From positions 4,898,001-4,962,000 of the forward strand of contig JAUKPH010000018.1 in NCBI GenBank assembly GCA_030549335.1: DNA of 64,000 nucleotides, read 5' to 3'. The position numbers were made by a program, and so were the translations under genes. This document shows positions 24,371 to 36,500 of the stretch, one piece after another; position 1 is the first letter of the stretch; every line of letters begins with the position of its first letter. This DNA comes from Pontederia crassipes. Its lineage: Eukaryota; Streptophyta; Magnoliopsida; Commelinales; Pontederiaceae. Under the pieces are notes generated by a model. It saw only the letters and a program-made list of their open reading frames with translations. It made no database searches and was not told the origin of the DNA.

Positions 24371-25102
24371 ATTTTTGCACCTGGAATGAAGTCAATCTAA
24401 TGTTCAATTCCTCTAATTTGAGATAAACCTAAAGGTATTTCACATCTTGAAATTCTTGCAATAGAGAAATAACAACACTAAGCAAAGGAGTGTCAGCATT
24501 AGATAAGTAGATCTCCTTGTATAATAACAAGATTATTGACCTCATTGAGTTATGAACTTCTTGACTTTCACTCACTCTAGCTACAACACTCATTTTTTTT
24601 ATATTTCCTCCTCACTTTCTTTTCTTCTTCTCCTCTTATCCTACCCACTTTTTCTTTTTCACTGTTTGCACTCAGGTTTTCATCTCTTCCTTTCTCTTTA
24701 TCTCATCATGCTCACTCTTATATCATTATTTTTACCACTCTAATTTTTAACTCTACTCTCACTCTCTTTTTGTGCTTGCTGAACTTGAATAGCATTTTGA
24801 GATTCCTTGTAATAAGTGGGGACTTCTTTATTTGCAATTAATTTTTCCTCAAACAGTTAGTGTGGTAGTAATGGTACAACTGTGCTATGACGCTTGTCCT
24901 TATGAAAACTATAGCGATTCGTGTAACCATCATGTGTGGTACGTCGATCAAACTGTCAAGGTCTCCCATGTCTGCATAGGTACAACATCACACAACATCT
25001 CATTAGCATACTTCCTAATGGAAAATGTTATCAATATATGTTTAGTAACTTCGAGGTCTTCATTTTCATTTAACTCTTGAAGCTTGTAAGGTTTGGGATG
25101 TT

Positions 25103-25984
25103 TCAAAGTGCGTAAGCCAAGCTTTGAACCATAAACTTACTTGCCACATTAACACAATTTCCAATATCAATAATCAATCCACAAGTTTGGTCTTGCACAC
25201 GACAACGAGCATAAAAGATATTCTCTCTTTGAAGTTCTTCAATGTTTTCCTGAATATTTATATGTAATGTTCTTAAATTATGAAACTTTTCTCTTTTTTT
25301 TTTATTTTCGTCCCCACTTTCTTCTTTTGCACTTTTTTGTGATAATTCTTCTTTAGATGCAATATCACCATTATCCATCATGATCATAAACGTTTATTTT
25401 AACATTGTGAAGCAATGTGACTTGAACCAAGGCAATGAAAATTTTTAATATCTCAATCCTTTGTGAGCTATTAGAGGCAATATCTTTATCCCTTGAGTTG
25501 GAATGTTCAGCCTTATTTTTCTTCTCCAATATTTGAGTTGACTTATCATCTGACTTGAAATTTGCATATCATTTTGATTTTCAAGTAGAATTTCAACTTT
25601 CAAAATTGCTAAATGGTTGAATATCTTTCTTCGATTACTTCTTAACCTTATTCAACTCCAAATACTCTTGCAATTTCATAACTTTAAAAATCTATCGAGC
25701 CCACATATGAATCTTGCAATTGTGTCTTCAGGGCCTTCATTTATGTTAGCTCGGATGAGTGTCATTTTCATCCCTTTATAATACTCTTCAACAGTCTTTG
25801 ATCCCTGCCTCTTAATGTAATGCCTAGCTATTCGTTTGGGACTACAAGGGGTGCAATCATAAAATAAATCGCTTAAAGTTAAATTCAAATGTTCAACAGA
25901 AAAAGCCAACTTTCGAAATAAACAAAGTTTGAATTTTTTCAAAAATTTTGGCATGACGTATGCATAAATTCGTTCATACGTCAT
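25103..25984 (-). pseudogene. Gypsy gag and protease relics
   Basis: The gag piece at 25676-25984 contains HYIKRQGSKTVEEYYKGMKM and IARFICGLDR, the usual plant gypsy gag pattern. The protease piece at 25103-25387 contains RENIFYARCRVQDQ and IIDIGNCVNVAS; the expected Asp-Gly-Gly/Asp-Ser-Gly active site reads D-I-G. Stops separate the two. Confidence 0.8.
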
Positions 25985-25990
25985 ATATAA

Positions 25991-28347
25991 CTTTTTATAT
26001 GATTCATCACAAGCATTTCAATTTCAAAAGTTTAACCATCACAGACAACTATAAAAAACATTTCTGACAATTTATAGTAGGAATCAAAAGATGGGACTCA
26101 AACCCAAATCATTGAGTCTCATGCTCACTCTCAAATCAAAACTACGAGCTCGTAAATCATATATCATGAGCATTCATCACTCTACATTATTAATCCAACA
26201 ACTCCAAACCATTCACAACATACTTCCAATTAATAATTTGTATAAGAAGCGAGTGAAATACAAAAAGTAACCAAAAATCATGATCACTATTCTCACACAA
26301 GGTTAATCCCTAGCCCCTTACATTTCGTATTTTATGTCAAGCAAATAAGACTTTCATTCAATACCTACAAAAAAAATTAAATACGAGGGGTGAGCATCAA
26401 TAAACTCAATGAGTAATGGAAATCCATAAATCTTAAAACTCAGAAATCAAATCCTTTGCGTGAATCAATGAAACTCGAACAAAAATGGTGCATATGTATG
26501 TCATGCATGCAAGAAAGATTACTTTCATGCTCCACCGTCTTACACGATCATAGTCTATGGGATCATGCACGTGTACTCACTCCTCATGCTATATTTCATG
26601 CCAAGAGCTATGACATTAACTCCTCAGGTCCTATTTCATGCCAAGAGTTAAATGCTATTATCTCCCCTCCAGGCCCTATTTCATGCCAAGAGACATCTTT
26701 ACTAAGTTGCCTATAAGCTAATAATATCGCTCATCATGCCGTATTTCATGCCAAGAACTATAACATCCGCTCCTCATGCCCTATTTCATGCCAAGAGCTA
26801 TAGCATTCGTTTCTTAGGCCCTATTTCATGCCAAAAGCATTAATGCCCCCAAACAGTCATCTCGGTGTTGATCAGGCATTCGAGGTAGAACATGCAAAAA
26901 TCATTTTTTGAGTACGATGCATGAATGCAATGTAGCACATAGTTAACTTGATCATAATCCAACCGATTTCAAATAATCCAATAGATTCGTACATAAAACC
27001 AACATCATATTTCATATCACTTAGCAAGGAAACATATTGAGCATCGAGGCATATGGTAACATTCATACATTCAAAACTTTACGCATATCAAGCCAATAAA
27101 ATCCACTCCATATCAGTATGGAAAAAAACATGCAATTGCCTGAAGGCTATCGTCACTATCTTTATGGATAAACCCTCTCACCTTGGATTATATCGAGTCA
27201 CAACTACCTCCCGTACGAATTCGATCAAAGAGAGAAATACCAATTATATTCATTTAAACTTTATTTAAAAACATAAGCTTATCATTTAGAACATTTATCA
27301 CTTTGTAAGTATCGTTTATCTTTTAACTCATTAATCACCTCATGGTAATCTTTTTAATGACATATTGGTACTTAGGATTAGAATTTATAAAATTTCACTT
27401 AAGCTCATAATTAACATGTTATAACACACCTATAAACTAATTTCATAAATTGATGAACACTATGGGCTTTTAGTATGCTTACCAATAGGGGAAAGGAAAT
27501 CGTCACTAATAGCACTCTACTCAAATCTCCATGGACAGCCACCTATCATATCCAGTTAATCATATAATAATTCAAATTAGACACTATAATCAATTCTTAT
27601 CAATTATAAAATTAAATTTTATAAATAGTTTCGGCCACCAATCATCCTTACCACAATAATGAAACCACACTCTCGAAAATCAAAGCCGCACCTATCGAAA
27701 TGTTGAACACAATCACCGATCTCCTTTCCATCAATAATCAATATTATTATTTAAAATCAGTTCACATTAGGGTAATTAAATATAATATGCACATTTCCCT
27801 TTCCCTTACCAACAAAATCTGAGGACAAATCGTGGAAAATGTCAGATTGTCAAAAATCGAAATCAACGAGCCTACAAATAATTTGTGATTAATTTTATAT
27901 GGACAATAACCTAATACATTTTTCCCTCTTGTGAGCACCTATCAGAACGTCATGGTGAGGTCGGTCGGAGCTCCTTGTTGGCACGCGCGAGAAAATGTCA
28001 TCGGAAAGACCCCAACTCAGCCACCTACAAGATTGGAAGCGAACCCACGTTTAAAGCCCCTTCACGTGAACCTAATCGACCTGAGGATGATACTCAATTC
28101 ACCGGAAAAGCAAGATCGGTGTGAATCTGAGTTGTACCCGTCACCGACGAACTTTCCCTCTTTTTCGCGTTCGACACTCACCGCGTCGTCCATAGTAGAG
28201 AGATCTTTGCCTAACCCATGTCAAAATATTCATCTCGTCATTCTCTTTCCAATAACACCTCACACACGAAAAACAATGGTCGGACGACGAAGAACAGAAC
28301 ATCGGAATGGTGTGACTGAAACCTTCCCGCGACACTGTAGCACTCGA
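25991..28347. other. Noncoding repeat-like stretch
   Basis: No coding domain was recognised. It holds the tandem repeat at 26577-26845. From about 27930 the base composition becomes more GC-rich and open frames lengthen, but no family was recognised; it may be LTR or leader sequence. Confidence 0.4.
26577..26845. repeat. Tandem repeat with CCCTATTTCATGCCAAGAGC core
   Basis: About six copies of (C/A)T(C/A)(A/T)TTTCATGCCAA(G/A)A occur near 26590, 26628, 26676, 26740, 26780 and 26819, spaced about 38-64 bp with CTCCTCATG or similar between. Arrays like this are common in long plant LTRs. Confidence 0.88.
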
Positions 28348-28378
28348 GGGGGGGGGGGGGGGGAGGAGGAGGAGGAAG
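28348..28378 (+). repeat. G16 homopolymer then (GGA)n
   Basis: Sixteen consecutive G (28348-28363) are followed by GGAGGAGGAGG. This could form a G-quadruplex, and the exact run length may be unreliable in the assembly. Confidence 0.9.
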
Positions 28379-28639
28379 AAGATATGCTTTCTTCTTTTTT
28401 TTTTATATACACGTCACTTTTTTTATTTTTTTTACTATCCAGTCCTGCATGAAGACCAAAATGCCCTTCCTTTTAAAAGTATTTACAACTTTTTTTAAAA
28501 TATCAATACGTTACACATAATCTGTAATTTCATATGTAAGTCACGATAATGGATGGAGGAACAAATCTTCTCAATAAAATTTTCATGCCATCCCAACTTT
28601 CAATTGAATGTTCTCAATTTTTGCACCTATTAATGGTTA

Positions 28640-29030
28640 TTTGATTTCACCAAATAATAACATAATTAGCAAAAGATACAATGACATAATTTTAATATAT
28701 AATTATTTCAAAAATTTAAATAAATATGGCTAAATAATAATTTATTTGACTCAAATTATATTAACTCTTCGTGCGAACCAATTTGTAATATATTGAGAAG
28801 TTGCTTCTAATCAATATATGTAACCACAGTTTGAATATGATTTTTATCGTAGTCCGAAATTGTTTTGCCCTTTATCTTGTAATTTGTCCAATTATAAATC
28901 ACAAAGATTCTTGATTAGCTTCAGTTTTTTTATATCCGACATCTATAATATTATCTTGATCATCGAACATTACTAAAACATTTTTCTTTATCATTCGTTG
29001 TATTTATGAAGATGTTCATGTTCATATAAT
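28640..29030 (-). repeat. Second copy of gypsy 3' segment
   Basis: It aligns with 22600-22985, for example AAAGATTCTTGATTAGCTT (28909 area versus 22852 area) and CTTGATCATCGAACATTACT (28955 versus 22905). It includes the tail of the gypsy polyprotein and its 3' noncoding part in the same orientation. Because it contains coding sequence it is a second element fragment, not an LTR. Confidence 0.85.
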
Positions 29031-29617
29031 TCATGATGGATGATAAATTTATTAATCAAACATTTTTTCAATCAATCATCCATAGTGAATTAGAGAATGA
29101 TGAGTGAGCGCCTACTTTTTTAAGAAAAATTCTAAATCCTCTTAAAACATCTACCTAATTTTCTTTCTAATACTCACATGAATAAACTCTCCCTAAAAAT
29201 GGATAAAATTACTATCAAAGTCAGAAGTTAGGCTAATTTTTAAGGTAAAAGTTAAGAGGATACAGCGGATCTTTTAAAGTAGAACAATTATTTTTGAAAA
29301 AAATAATCATGCTCTCTCTTTTATCATTCATCAATCATTGATGATGGACGACGAATTAAAAAAGATATTCAACTGCTCGGTGATACTCTAAGAAAAAAAA
29401 TTTATATATATATATATATTTCTAAATATTTATCTTGCTCAATATTTCAAAATAACATTTCGGATAATTTTATGAAAGTTTTCTACACATTTTCCAACTC
29501 CTTCCTATCCGTATTGTTTTGGAGCAAGTATCCTCTTAGTTTTCTATTAAACCCTTTTCTAACTAATCCAATAATAAACCAATAAAAAATATTGATGACT
29601 ACACCCACTTTTTCAAT

Positions 29618-29619
<2 letters not shown>
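29031..29619. other. AT-rich intergenic stretch
   Basis: Nothing coding was recognised. Loose inverted similarity between TGATGGATGATAAAT near 29035 and CATTCATCAATCATTGATGAT near 29323 might mark an old MITE, but duplication and ends are not clear. Confidence 0.35.

Positions 29620-29712
<93 letters not shown>
29620..29712. repeat. (AAT)31 microsatellite
   Basis: About 31 perfect trinucleotide units lie roughly 100-200 bp upstream of the probable transcription start of the WD-repeat gene. Poly-Ile and poly-Tyr frames over it are artefacts. Confidence 0.97.
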
Positions 29713-29799
29713 CACGCCGCCATGACCATGAGACAACCGCTCGTATAGAGTGGCAACCCATGTAATTATGTGAAACGTCAGGCCCATAGTTGGTCCTGG

Positions 29800-30823
29800 T
29801 CATCTATTCCTTCCGCAGGCCCTCGTCGTTTTCTTCATTTCTTCTTCGTCGTCCTCCTCGCGAAGTCGGTAAAAAGTTCTGCAAATAAATTTTTTTATAG
29901 GAAAAAAATATGTTCAGGGGAATCTAAAGGAAAAAGGTTGGAAAAAAATATCGAAATCCTTTTAATAATCGAGCAATCGATCGATCCCTAATTCCTATTA
30001 GTTCTGCCCCTCCAAATTTTGATCCGATTCGAGCCAGAAGGCGTCCGATTCTTCGGATTCCTTGGCCCCAGGTTTGATAGAGTGGCAACGTCGCCTCTTC
30101 GATCCAGATCTGAGTCCCCTTCGAGCCCGGCGCAGGTTCGCATCGGTTAAAAGGCCCCCCTTTTTTCTTTCCTAGAACTATCATTCTAATGTTTTTGCCC
30201 CAATTCATCTGTAATCGGATGGAAAGGCGTGTTCTTTTTTCTGTTCTCACTCGATTAATTCCGACGGGGGAGACGGGTGTTTGCTGTCTCGTTAATTTGT
30301 TGCTGCTCCTTTGTTTGGAACTAGATTGTAATGGCTTGGCTTTAGGGTTCCTGGATGGATCTTTCTGATGGGTATAACTCGTCTGGAAGTGTAAAGAATC
30401 GGGGGCAAAAACATGTTGCAATGGGTCGGATCTCGTTTTTTGCATTCAAATTATGGTTCGAGTTTGGGGGCAGGCAGGGCCTTATCCAGTTGTTACTTGG
30501 CTGGCGTAATAAGTATGCTAAAAGATCTTTTTCGCCATATTTATTATGTTAATACATAGGTTTAGTTGGAACTGTGCAAATATAAGTTTTGTTTTCACCG
30601 AATTGTTTGTATCTGTTGGTTTGATTTTTTATGGATTGTGAGTGGATGTTCCATGCTGGTTATGTCATCTGAACTTCCTCATTTGAAAAGTAATTCAATC
30701 GGCCATGAAGATGTTCCAGGATTTGATATACCTGTTATTTTATGTTGGATGGACAAAGCATTTGTTCTACTGTACTTATGAAGAATAGTGTGTGACAGAG
30801 GGATATACTTTTGAGTTGAAGAA
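29800..30823 (+). promoter_or_regulatory. Probable promoter-proximal region and 5' UTR with intron of the WD-repeat gene
   Basis: A pyrimidine-rich, GC-richer stretch begins near 29800. A plausible 5' UTR exon ends at CGCAG (30135) with GT following, and a candidate acceptor GTGACAG lies at 30798, giving a leader intron of about 660 bp before the ATG at 30824. No clear TATA box was picked out. This structure is inferred from splice-site appearance only. Confidence 0.4.
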
Positions 30824-33800
30824 ATGTCGCAGCACTACCAAGATGATGATGACATGGCTGAGGATTATGAAGTGGGCTACCACGAAGATGACACAGATGA
30901 AGAACTTCAAGGAAGAGGGATGGGAGACTCAGATTCTGATGATGAAGAATATGGCATAGTTGTATGTATATGTGAACATTATTTTCTAAATAGTTTTGGT
31001 CTTGCAATGGCAGTTTACAGTGTGATGATATGGGCACAGTGCATATTTACTGCATCCTTATGTCACTACCTTTTCTTTCATTGGATTTAATCTCATTTCT
31101 TTTTATTTCTAACAATTATACTTAATTGCTCTCAGAATGGAAAGGCTAACGATACTTCCTCTGCACAAGCAAGGAAAGGAAAAGATATTCAAGGAATACC
31201 CTGGGATAGGTTAAGCATTACAAGGGAAAAGTATAGACAAACAAGATTAGAGCAATACAAGAATTACGAGAACATTCCAAATTCTGGCGAAGCATCAGAG
31301 AAGGCATGAAGCTTACAAAAAATCTAGAATATACATAGCACTCTATCTAAATTATTTCATGCTGTTTTTTTCTTCTATAGGACTGTAAACCAACAGAAAA
31401 AGGTGGCATGTATTATGAGTTCCGGAGAAATACAAGATCTGTGAAATCAACCATTCTTCATTTCCAGGTGAGAACTTAAATATTTGTGGTTGCACGTATT
31501 ATAAATATTTCACCGGAAGTTAAATGAGTGATGCCAGACAGAGCATATTGTATGCCACATTTCCTTTTTGCTTTGATTGTGGGGTTTTGGTTAGATGAGA
31601 TACTTTTTTGTTCTTTTGCCACTCTCTCTTTGAGAGAACGCACTTGTACATGACTCCCATTTCTCAGTTATATATACACCTGGATGACAACCACACAACC
31701 TGGTAGTCATACTTTTTCTTTTAAAAAAAGAGCACTGACATCAATTCTTGACATCGATAAATTAGATAAAACTTTGTTCGCAGTGCATTGCTAAGTATGC
31801 ATTGTAGCGCTTTCTAGGTACTTCACCTTGAAGCCCAATTTCAGAAACATGTATATCATTGTAACACTTTTTATCTTGTAGTATATTGTCTAATTTTCAG
31901 CAGTTCTGTTTTGCTGCTAGGATATTGGTGGGTGTCTGAAGCATTGCAATCTAGTATTTGCTCTGTATATAACGTTTGAAGAATGTTTTCTTTTTACCTG
32001 AGGTTGTGTGATTTATTTAGTCTGTTGTGCTGTAAGAAAACTTGATCCTTTGCAACACATTGTGCCAGACAGTTGTCTGCTGAGCTTCTATGTGAACTCA
32101 ACATGCTTACCTGTATGCTGCAATGTTTCAGTTGAGAAATTTGGTTTGGGCTACATCAAAACATGATGTATACTTAATGTCACACTATACAGTGTTACAT
32201 TGGTCAACGCTGAATTGTAAGAAGACTGATGTTATGGATGTTTCGGGGCATGTCGCACCGCGTGAGGTGAGTGCTCTGAAATTGTGCATTTATTGTAGCA
32301 CAATTCAACACTTTATTCTGCTAAAAAAAAAACAATTCAACACTTTATTGCACCTCCAAAAATTATTTCATGTTATCAGCTTTTGTATTACATACATCAT
32401 TTGTGTTATTTGGGCACAGAAACATCCAGGGAGTTTGCTAGAAGGGTTTTCTCATACACAAGTTAGTACACTGTCTGTAAAAGACAACTTTCTTGTAGCT
32501 GGTGGATTTCAAGGGGAGCTTATTTGTAAGGTAAATTCTTTAGACCAACATAGTAACATGTTAATGTTCGTGCCTACATTTCTATACTGTAAGAACGAAA
32601 GCTGTTTTCAAATGCAATGATTGGGCCCCCTAAACCTGGGGTCTTCACTTCAATTGCTCAGTTAGCTCATATATAAGGCAAGAATGGATGTTCTCTTTTA
32701 TCAGTGAATATTCTAGATTAGCGTCCTCATGAACTGTTTCTTTGTATTATGTTTTGAAATTTGATTCATAGGGGAATATTTTATGTTAGTGTCCCAAGGA
32801 ACAAAATAGAAAGAAACTTTCCATGATGGGTTGGACAGCATATGTAAGGATTCGAATTGATTCGGAATGCTGATAAAAGAAGGAAATTAAGAAGTTAAAC
32901 TTGAATTCGGAGCCCTGTATGAAGTATTTGTTTCAAAATGGTGATTTAAAAGACTAAAATCTAATAAGTTGGAATTGGATTCTACATTTCCATGTTCAAC
33001 TAATAAAGCATGTAAGGACCATGTTTAAAACAACAATTTTCGGCATCCTATGCAGGTTAATGATTATATGACAATGGTCAATTTGCTAAGTGTTATTTAC
33101 GTTTTAGCTTTTAACATTTGGATAATGTTCATATTTCGGTGTTGTTTATAGATATACTTCGTGCATATCCATTTGTGGTAGCAGTCAATGTATTTGATTG
33201 TTAATTGTCTTTACCTTGATGACAAATTGCAGTATTTAGACCGGGAAGGAATAAGTTTTTGTTGTCGGACGACATATGATGATAATTCAATCACTAATGC
33301 GGTGGAGATTTATGACAGTCCAAGGTAATCTTATGTGTTTTTGCACTTTGATCTTCTTGCTTCTGTGACATATCTGACTCGGAACTGAAACCTGGCCAGT
33401 GGTGGTGTCCATTTCATGGCATCAAATAATGATGGTGGAGTTCGCGACTTTGATCTGGAGAAGTTTCAGCTTGGCAAGCATTTCCGCTTCCAATGGCCAG
33501 TGAATGTAAGCATCAATTCTCTAGGAACCACTGGAGAATCTCAATTTGACCATTAGACAATAATTCTTGTTAGTGTGTTTACAAATTTGTGCTGTTAGTT
33601 TGGATATCATGTCTGTTGGAACTTTAGTAGACGGAATTTATTTGTTTCTAGAACAACAAGAATTGAGAAGTTAATCCCATTTCATTGGGTGTTTAACTGG
33701 TTCTTTTTTAGTTCCATGTATCATTTGTTTTGTATCTACTAAACATTTTGCAGCACAATTGTTAAACTTGGTTTGGATCTGAGTTCTTGAACTTTTTGCA

Positions 33801-34396
33801 GCACACTTCACTCAGTCCAGATGGAAAACTTGTTGTGGTCGTGGGTGACAATCCTGAAGGATTGTTGATTGATGCTAATAGTGGAAAGGTTAGTAGGATT
33901 TATCCAAATATATCAGAGGGTACGCAGATATACTTGCTTCCATCGATTCTTTATTGTGTTCTCAAATTTCTGATCTATGCAGACTGTGCATGAATTGAAA
34001 GGTCACCTGGACTTCTCATTCGCGTCAGCATGGAATCCTAGTGGCTACACATTTGCCACTGGTAACCAGGACAAGACATGTAGGATATGGGACACCAGGA
34101 ACCTATCCCAATCTGTGGCTGTATTGAGAGGCAACCTTGGTGCCATAAGATCGATACGGTTCACATCGGATGGTCAATTTATGGCCATGGCAGAGCCTGC
34201 AGACTTTGTTCACATTTATGATGTCGGAGGTGGGTACAACAAGCAACAAGAGCTGGACTTCTTTGGTGAAATCTCTGGCTTGTCATTTAGCCCCGACACG
34301 GAGTCTCTCTTCGTTGGCGTGTGGGATCGCACCTACGGTAGTCTCTTGCAGTACAGTCGGTTAAGGAACTACTCATATCTTGATTCATTGCTTTGA
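30824..34396 (+). CDS. WD-repeat protein (C2A9.03-like), nine coding exons
   Basis: Exons that keep the frame are 30824-30961, 31136-31303, 31381-31467, 32132-32266, 32420-32530, 33233-33324, 33400-33505, 33802-33888 and 33983-34396, giving 445 residues. The start is MSQHYQDD with an acidic N-terminus (residues 1-46), then a conserved GKDIQGIPWDRLSITREKYR block, and WD-type repeats in the second half. The clearest repeat is in exon 9, from FASAWNPSGYTFATGNQDKT to CRIWD. This matches the conserved plant family usually annotated as uncharacterized WD repeat-containing protein C2A9.03-like; its molecular role is not established, and a scaffold role is inferred from the beta-propeller fold. All introns are GT-AG except the second, which appears to be GC-AG. 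No stop or frameshift was seen, so the gene looks intact. Confidence 0.93.
31304..31380 (+). other. GC-AG intron 2 of the WD-repeat gene
   Basis: Exon 2 must end at GAGAAG (31303) to keep the conserved GEASEKDCK reading; the intron then begins GCATGA and ends TTCTATAG. No GT donor within the preceding 20 bases fits the frame. GC-AG introns are a known minority class. The donor is weak beyond the GC, matching AAG before it but not the usual AAGT after it. Confidence 0.8.
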
Positions 34397-34546
34397 TGTG
34401 CAATTCGTACTGTGTCGCACCTTGTGGCCATGGAAATGTCTGTGCTCCGGTGCTGAGTGCTGTATATTATCAGGTGGTTTCTTTGGTGACTTGTGTGCCG
34501 AATTATGAGTAATGGGGTTAAGAAACGTTTTTGTATCTTTTATCTT

Positions 34547-34552
34547 AATAAA
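34547..34552 (+). terminator. Poly(A) signal of the WD-repeat gene
   Basis: AATAAA lies 151 bp after the stop codon, within a T-rich 3' UTR. Confidence 0.7.
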
Positions 34553-34569
34553 TTTGAACTCCTGGATAT

Positions 34570-35639
34570 AATTAATTGTACAGATGCCTAGGATTGCAGT
34601 CATTAGGTGGAAATTTTTTTTACAATATTGCCTCTTATTGTGCTTTGGTTAGACAATGTTGACGGTTCCCCACGTGCAATCTTTTGGTTTTTTACCATAA
34701 ATGTCAGACGAGTTCATTCAATGGAGATTTGCTACGTGGTGGCACTGTTTTAAAGTGAGATGTGAAGGCTTTTTTCAGATTTGGTTTTTGTTAGGAGATA
34801 TCCATTCCATGCTGGAACCATAAAAGCACAAGGTGTCTCTAATCACTTCTAAACAATATTTCAGATATTTTGTAGCTTGCATTTAGCTGTGTCTTCAACT
34901 TCTGCCTACTGCCGACAAAGGCCTTTCTATGAACTGGTTTCTCACATCAAACTTGGAACAAAATTCTATGCACATTTTACTTCATCAAGATTCCGACGGA
35001 TCAGACAGGTTTTGCCTCGCTAGATTTACTACTCTTGGTATATTTGATGGACTTGTTTTCAACATGACAAAAAAAAAGTAATACTCTATTATTTTATATA
35101 TAGAAGTTTTTTTTTGAAAAAAAATATGTATTTTGTTTATTGATATCGTCAAAATAAGTAGAGGTATAAAAGCATGTTAATTTTTTGGCGTATGAAAGCA
35201 TTAAAGTTAAATTTCTCGTGAAGCCTATAAAAAACTAGTTTTTTTAGCGTTCACAAATTGTCATCGAGTCCAATTAGATTAGGTAGTCTTGTGGTATTAG
35301 ATAAGATTCCCAATAATTTTTTTATATTTATAAATATTTAAATTCTTTATCACTCCGTTTTAACTCTCATTGATAATTCAGAATTTCTTTGATTCGATTT
35401 TTACGAAACCATATTTTTATTTTTATTAAAAAAAAATTGATGTTCTTTTCGAGCGTTAAAGGCCGTGACATTTCTCGGGCAAAGTAATGGAACTTTTTCC
35501 CTAAATTTGAAGATAATGGTTGATGAGAGATGAGTGAATCAAAATTGAAAGGTTGAAAAATATCCCCTTCCAATGTTTCTGTGGCAAAGATAGTAGCCGG
35601 GGAAGAGTCAGACACGCCCAATCGTGATTCCTGACCACA
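34570..35639. other. Intergenic region between the two genes
   Basis: This 1.1-kb AT-rich spacer shows no coding region, recognised element or clear inverted repeat. Short A and T runs occur near 35070-35130. Confidence 0.6.
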
Positions 35640-35836
35640 TGAAGCGATCTTTTTTGTTCCTTAGATACGTTATCCAACTCCTCTCCAATCAACTCCTTCC
35701 ACCTCATCACCCCAGGATCTAGCAAACCTCCTCTCTCCTGAGACCAATACGCACCCAGCTACTAAAATATCGCTGCTCTCACTCTCCTCAAAACCCAGCT
35801 ACGTACCTCGAGAGCAACAGGAGCAGGAGCGCAGCC
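35640..35836 (+). promoter_or_regulatory. Proximal promoter and 5' UTR of psaG
   Basis: The region is pyrimidine-rich and has CCAAT-type words (TCCAATC near 35679 and ACCAATACG near 35743) and a GTTATCC word (35670 area), the reverse of an I-box-like GATAAC. No good TATA box is seen at the expected distance; several nuclear photosystem I genes use initiator-type TATA-less promoters. The ATG sits in GCAGCCATGGCG, a favourable plant start context. Confidence 0.5.
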
Positions 35837-36334
35837 ATGGCGTCCGCTCTCTTCACCGCCCAAGCCTTCACCTCTCCCGTCGTCCCGAAGTCCGGCGTCC
35901 TATCCCCGTCCTCCACCTCTTTCCACGGTCTCCGGCCCCTCAAGCCCACCGACTCCTCCTCCTCCTCCAAGTCCCGGGCCATCGCCGCCAGGCCCAGCAG
36001 GGCGGCCGCCAGGACCGCCGCCGTCCGCGCCGAGCTGAACACCTCCCTCGTCATCAGCCTCAGCACGGGGCTCTCCCTCTTCCTGGGCCGCTTCGTCTTC
36101 TTCAACTTCCAGCGCGAGAACGTGGCCAAGCAGGGCCTCCCGGAGCAGAACGGCGTGACTCACTTCGAGGCCGGGGACAGCAGGGCCAAGGAGTACGCCG
36201 GCATCCTCAAGTCCAACGACCCCGTCGGGTTCAACATCGTCGACGTGCTGGCGTGGGGCTCGCTCGGCCACATCGTCGCCTACTACATCCTCGCCACCTC
36301 CAGCAACGGCTACGACCCCAAGTTCTTCGGCTGA
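35837..36334 (+). CDS. psaG: Photosystem I reaction centre subunit V (PsaG)
   Basis: Single exon, 165 residues. Residues 1-65 form a Ser/Ala/Arg-rich chloroplast transit peptide (begins [11 protein letters not shown]) that would direct import and be removed. The mature part starts about Glu66 ([20 protein letters not shown]) and is about 100 residues, the usual PsaG size. It has two hydrophobic spans, about 70-92 and 132-153, joined by a stromal loop with [10 protein letters not shown], and ends NGYDPKFFG. These are hallmark PsaG sequences and distinguish it from the related PsaK. PsaG sits at the edge of photosystem I in the thylakoid, helping stabilise the core and bind light-harvesting complex I. 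Codon third positions are strongly G/C, unlike its surroundings. It looks fully functional. Confidence 0.98.
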   Translation: MASALFTAQAFTSPVVPKSGVLSPSSTSFHGLRPLKPTDSSSSSKSRAIAARPSRAAARTAAVRAELNTSLVISLSTGLSLFLGRFVFFNFQRENVAKQGLPEQNGVTHFEAGDSRAKEYAGILKSNDPVGFNIVDVLAWGSLGHIVAYYILATSSNGYDPKFFG

Positions 36335-36416
36335 TGTAGTTTTTGTTCTCCTCGTTATTAATTTGGGTGTATAGATGGGACTTGTGTTCCGGGAATGTGA
36401 TATATGTATGTTATGT

Positions 36417-36422
36417 AATAAA
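36417..36422 (+). terminator. Poly(A) signal of psaG
   Basis: AATAAA lies 83 bp after the stop. The downstream Copia-2 LTR starts about 80 bp further on. Confidence 0.7.
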
Positions 36423-36500
36423 TGGGCAAAAGAGAAAAATTCTTGCATGGCTGTGCTGTTCATCATTTTCTTTGAGAATCGAATTCGTTTGGCATTAAAC

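Larger units (their letters stand above)
22600..25990 (-). mobile_element. Ty3/gypsy retrotransposon relic with integrase deleted
   Basis: On the minus strand gag (25676-25984), protease (25103-25387), reverse transcriptase (about 23870-24370), RNase H (about 23310-23640) and the post-integrase C-terminus (22874-23191) appear in gypsy order. The RNase H frame jumps near 23305 directly into the segment after the integrase core, so the core is missing. Many stops are present. No LTRs could be recognised. Part of the 3' end recurs at 28640-29030. Confidence 0.88.

Noticed and set aside
26577..26845. CRISPR-like array
   Set aside because: The repeats are imperfect, spacers are variable and related to each other, and this is plant nuclear DNA; it is a simple tandem repeat.
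27931..28452. 173-codon plus-strand frame
   Set aside because: It ends in the G16 and GGA tract, shows no domain, and overlaps another frame on the minus strand.
22600..29030. The two gypsy 3' segments as an LTR pair
   Set aside because: The repeated part includes polyprotein coding sequence, and the spacer does not hold an internal region in a proper order for LTRs at those sites.
29030..29350. Possible MITE with TGATGGATGA-type ends
   Set aside because: The inverted match is short and interrupted, with no flanking duplication.
29599..29803. Poly-Ile and poly-Tyr frames
   Set aside because: They are translations of the AAT microsatellite.
35900..36466. 188-codon minus-strand frame opposite psaG
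   Set aside because: It is a shadow of the GC-rich psaG coding sequence, rich in Gly, Glu and Val, with no independent support.
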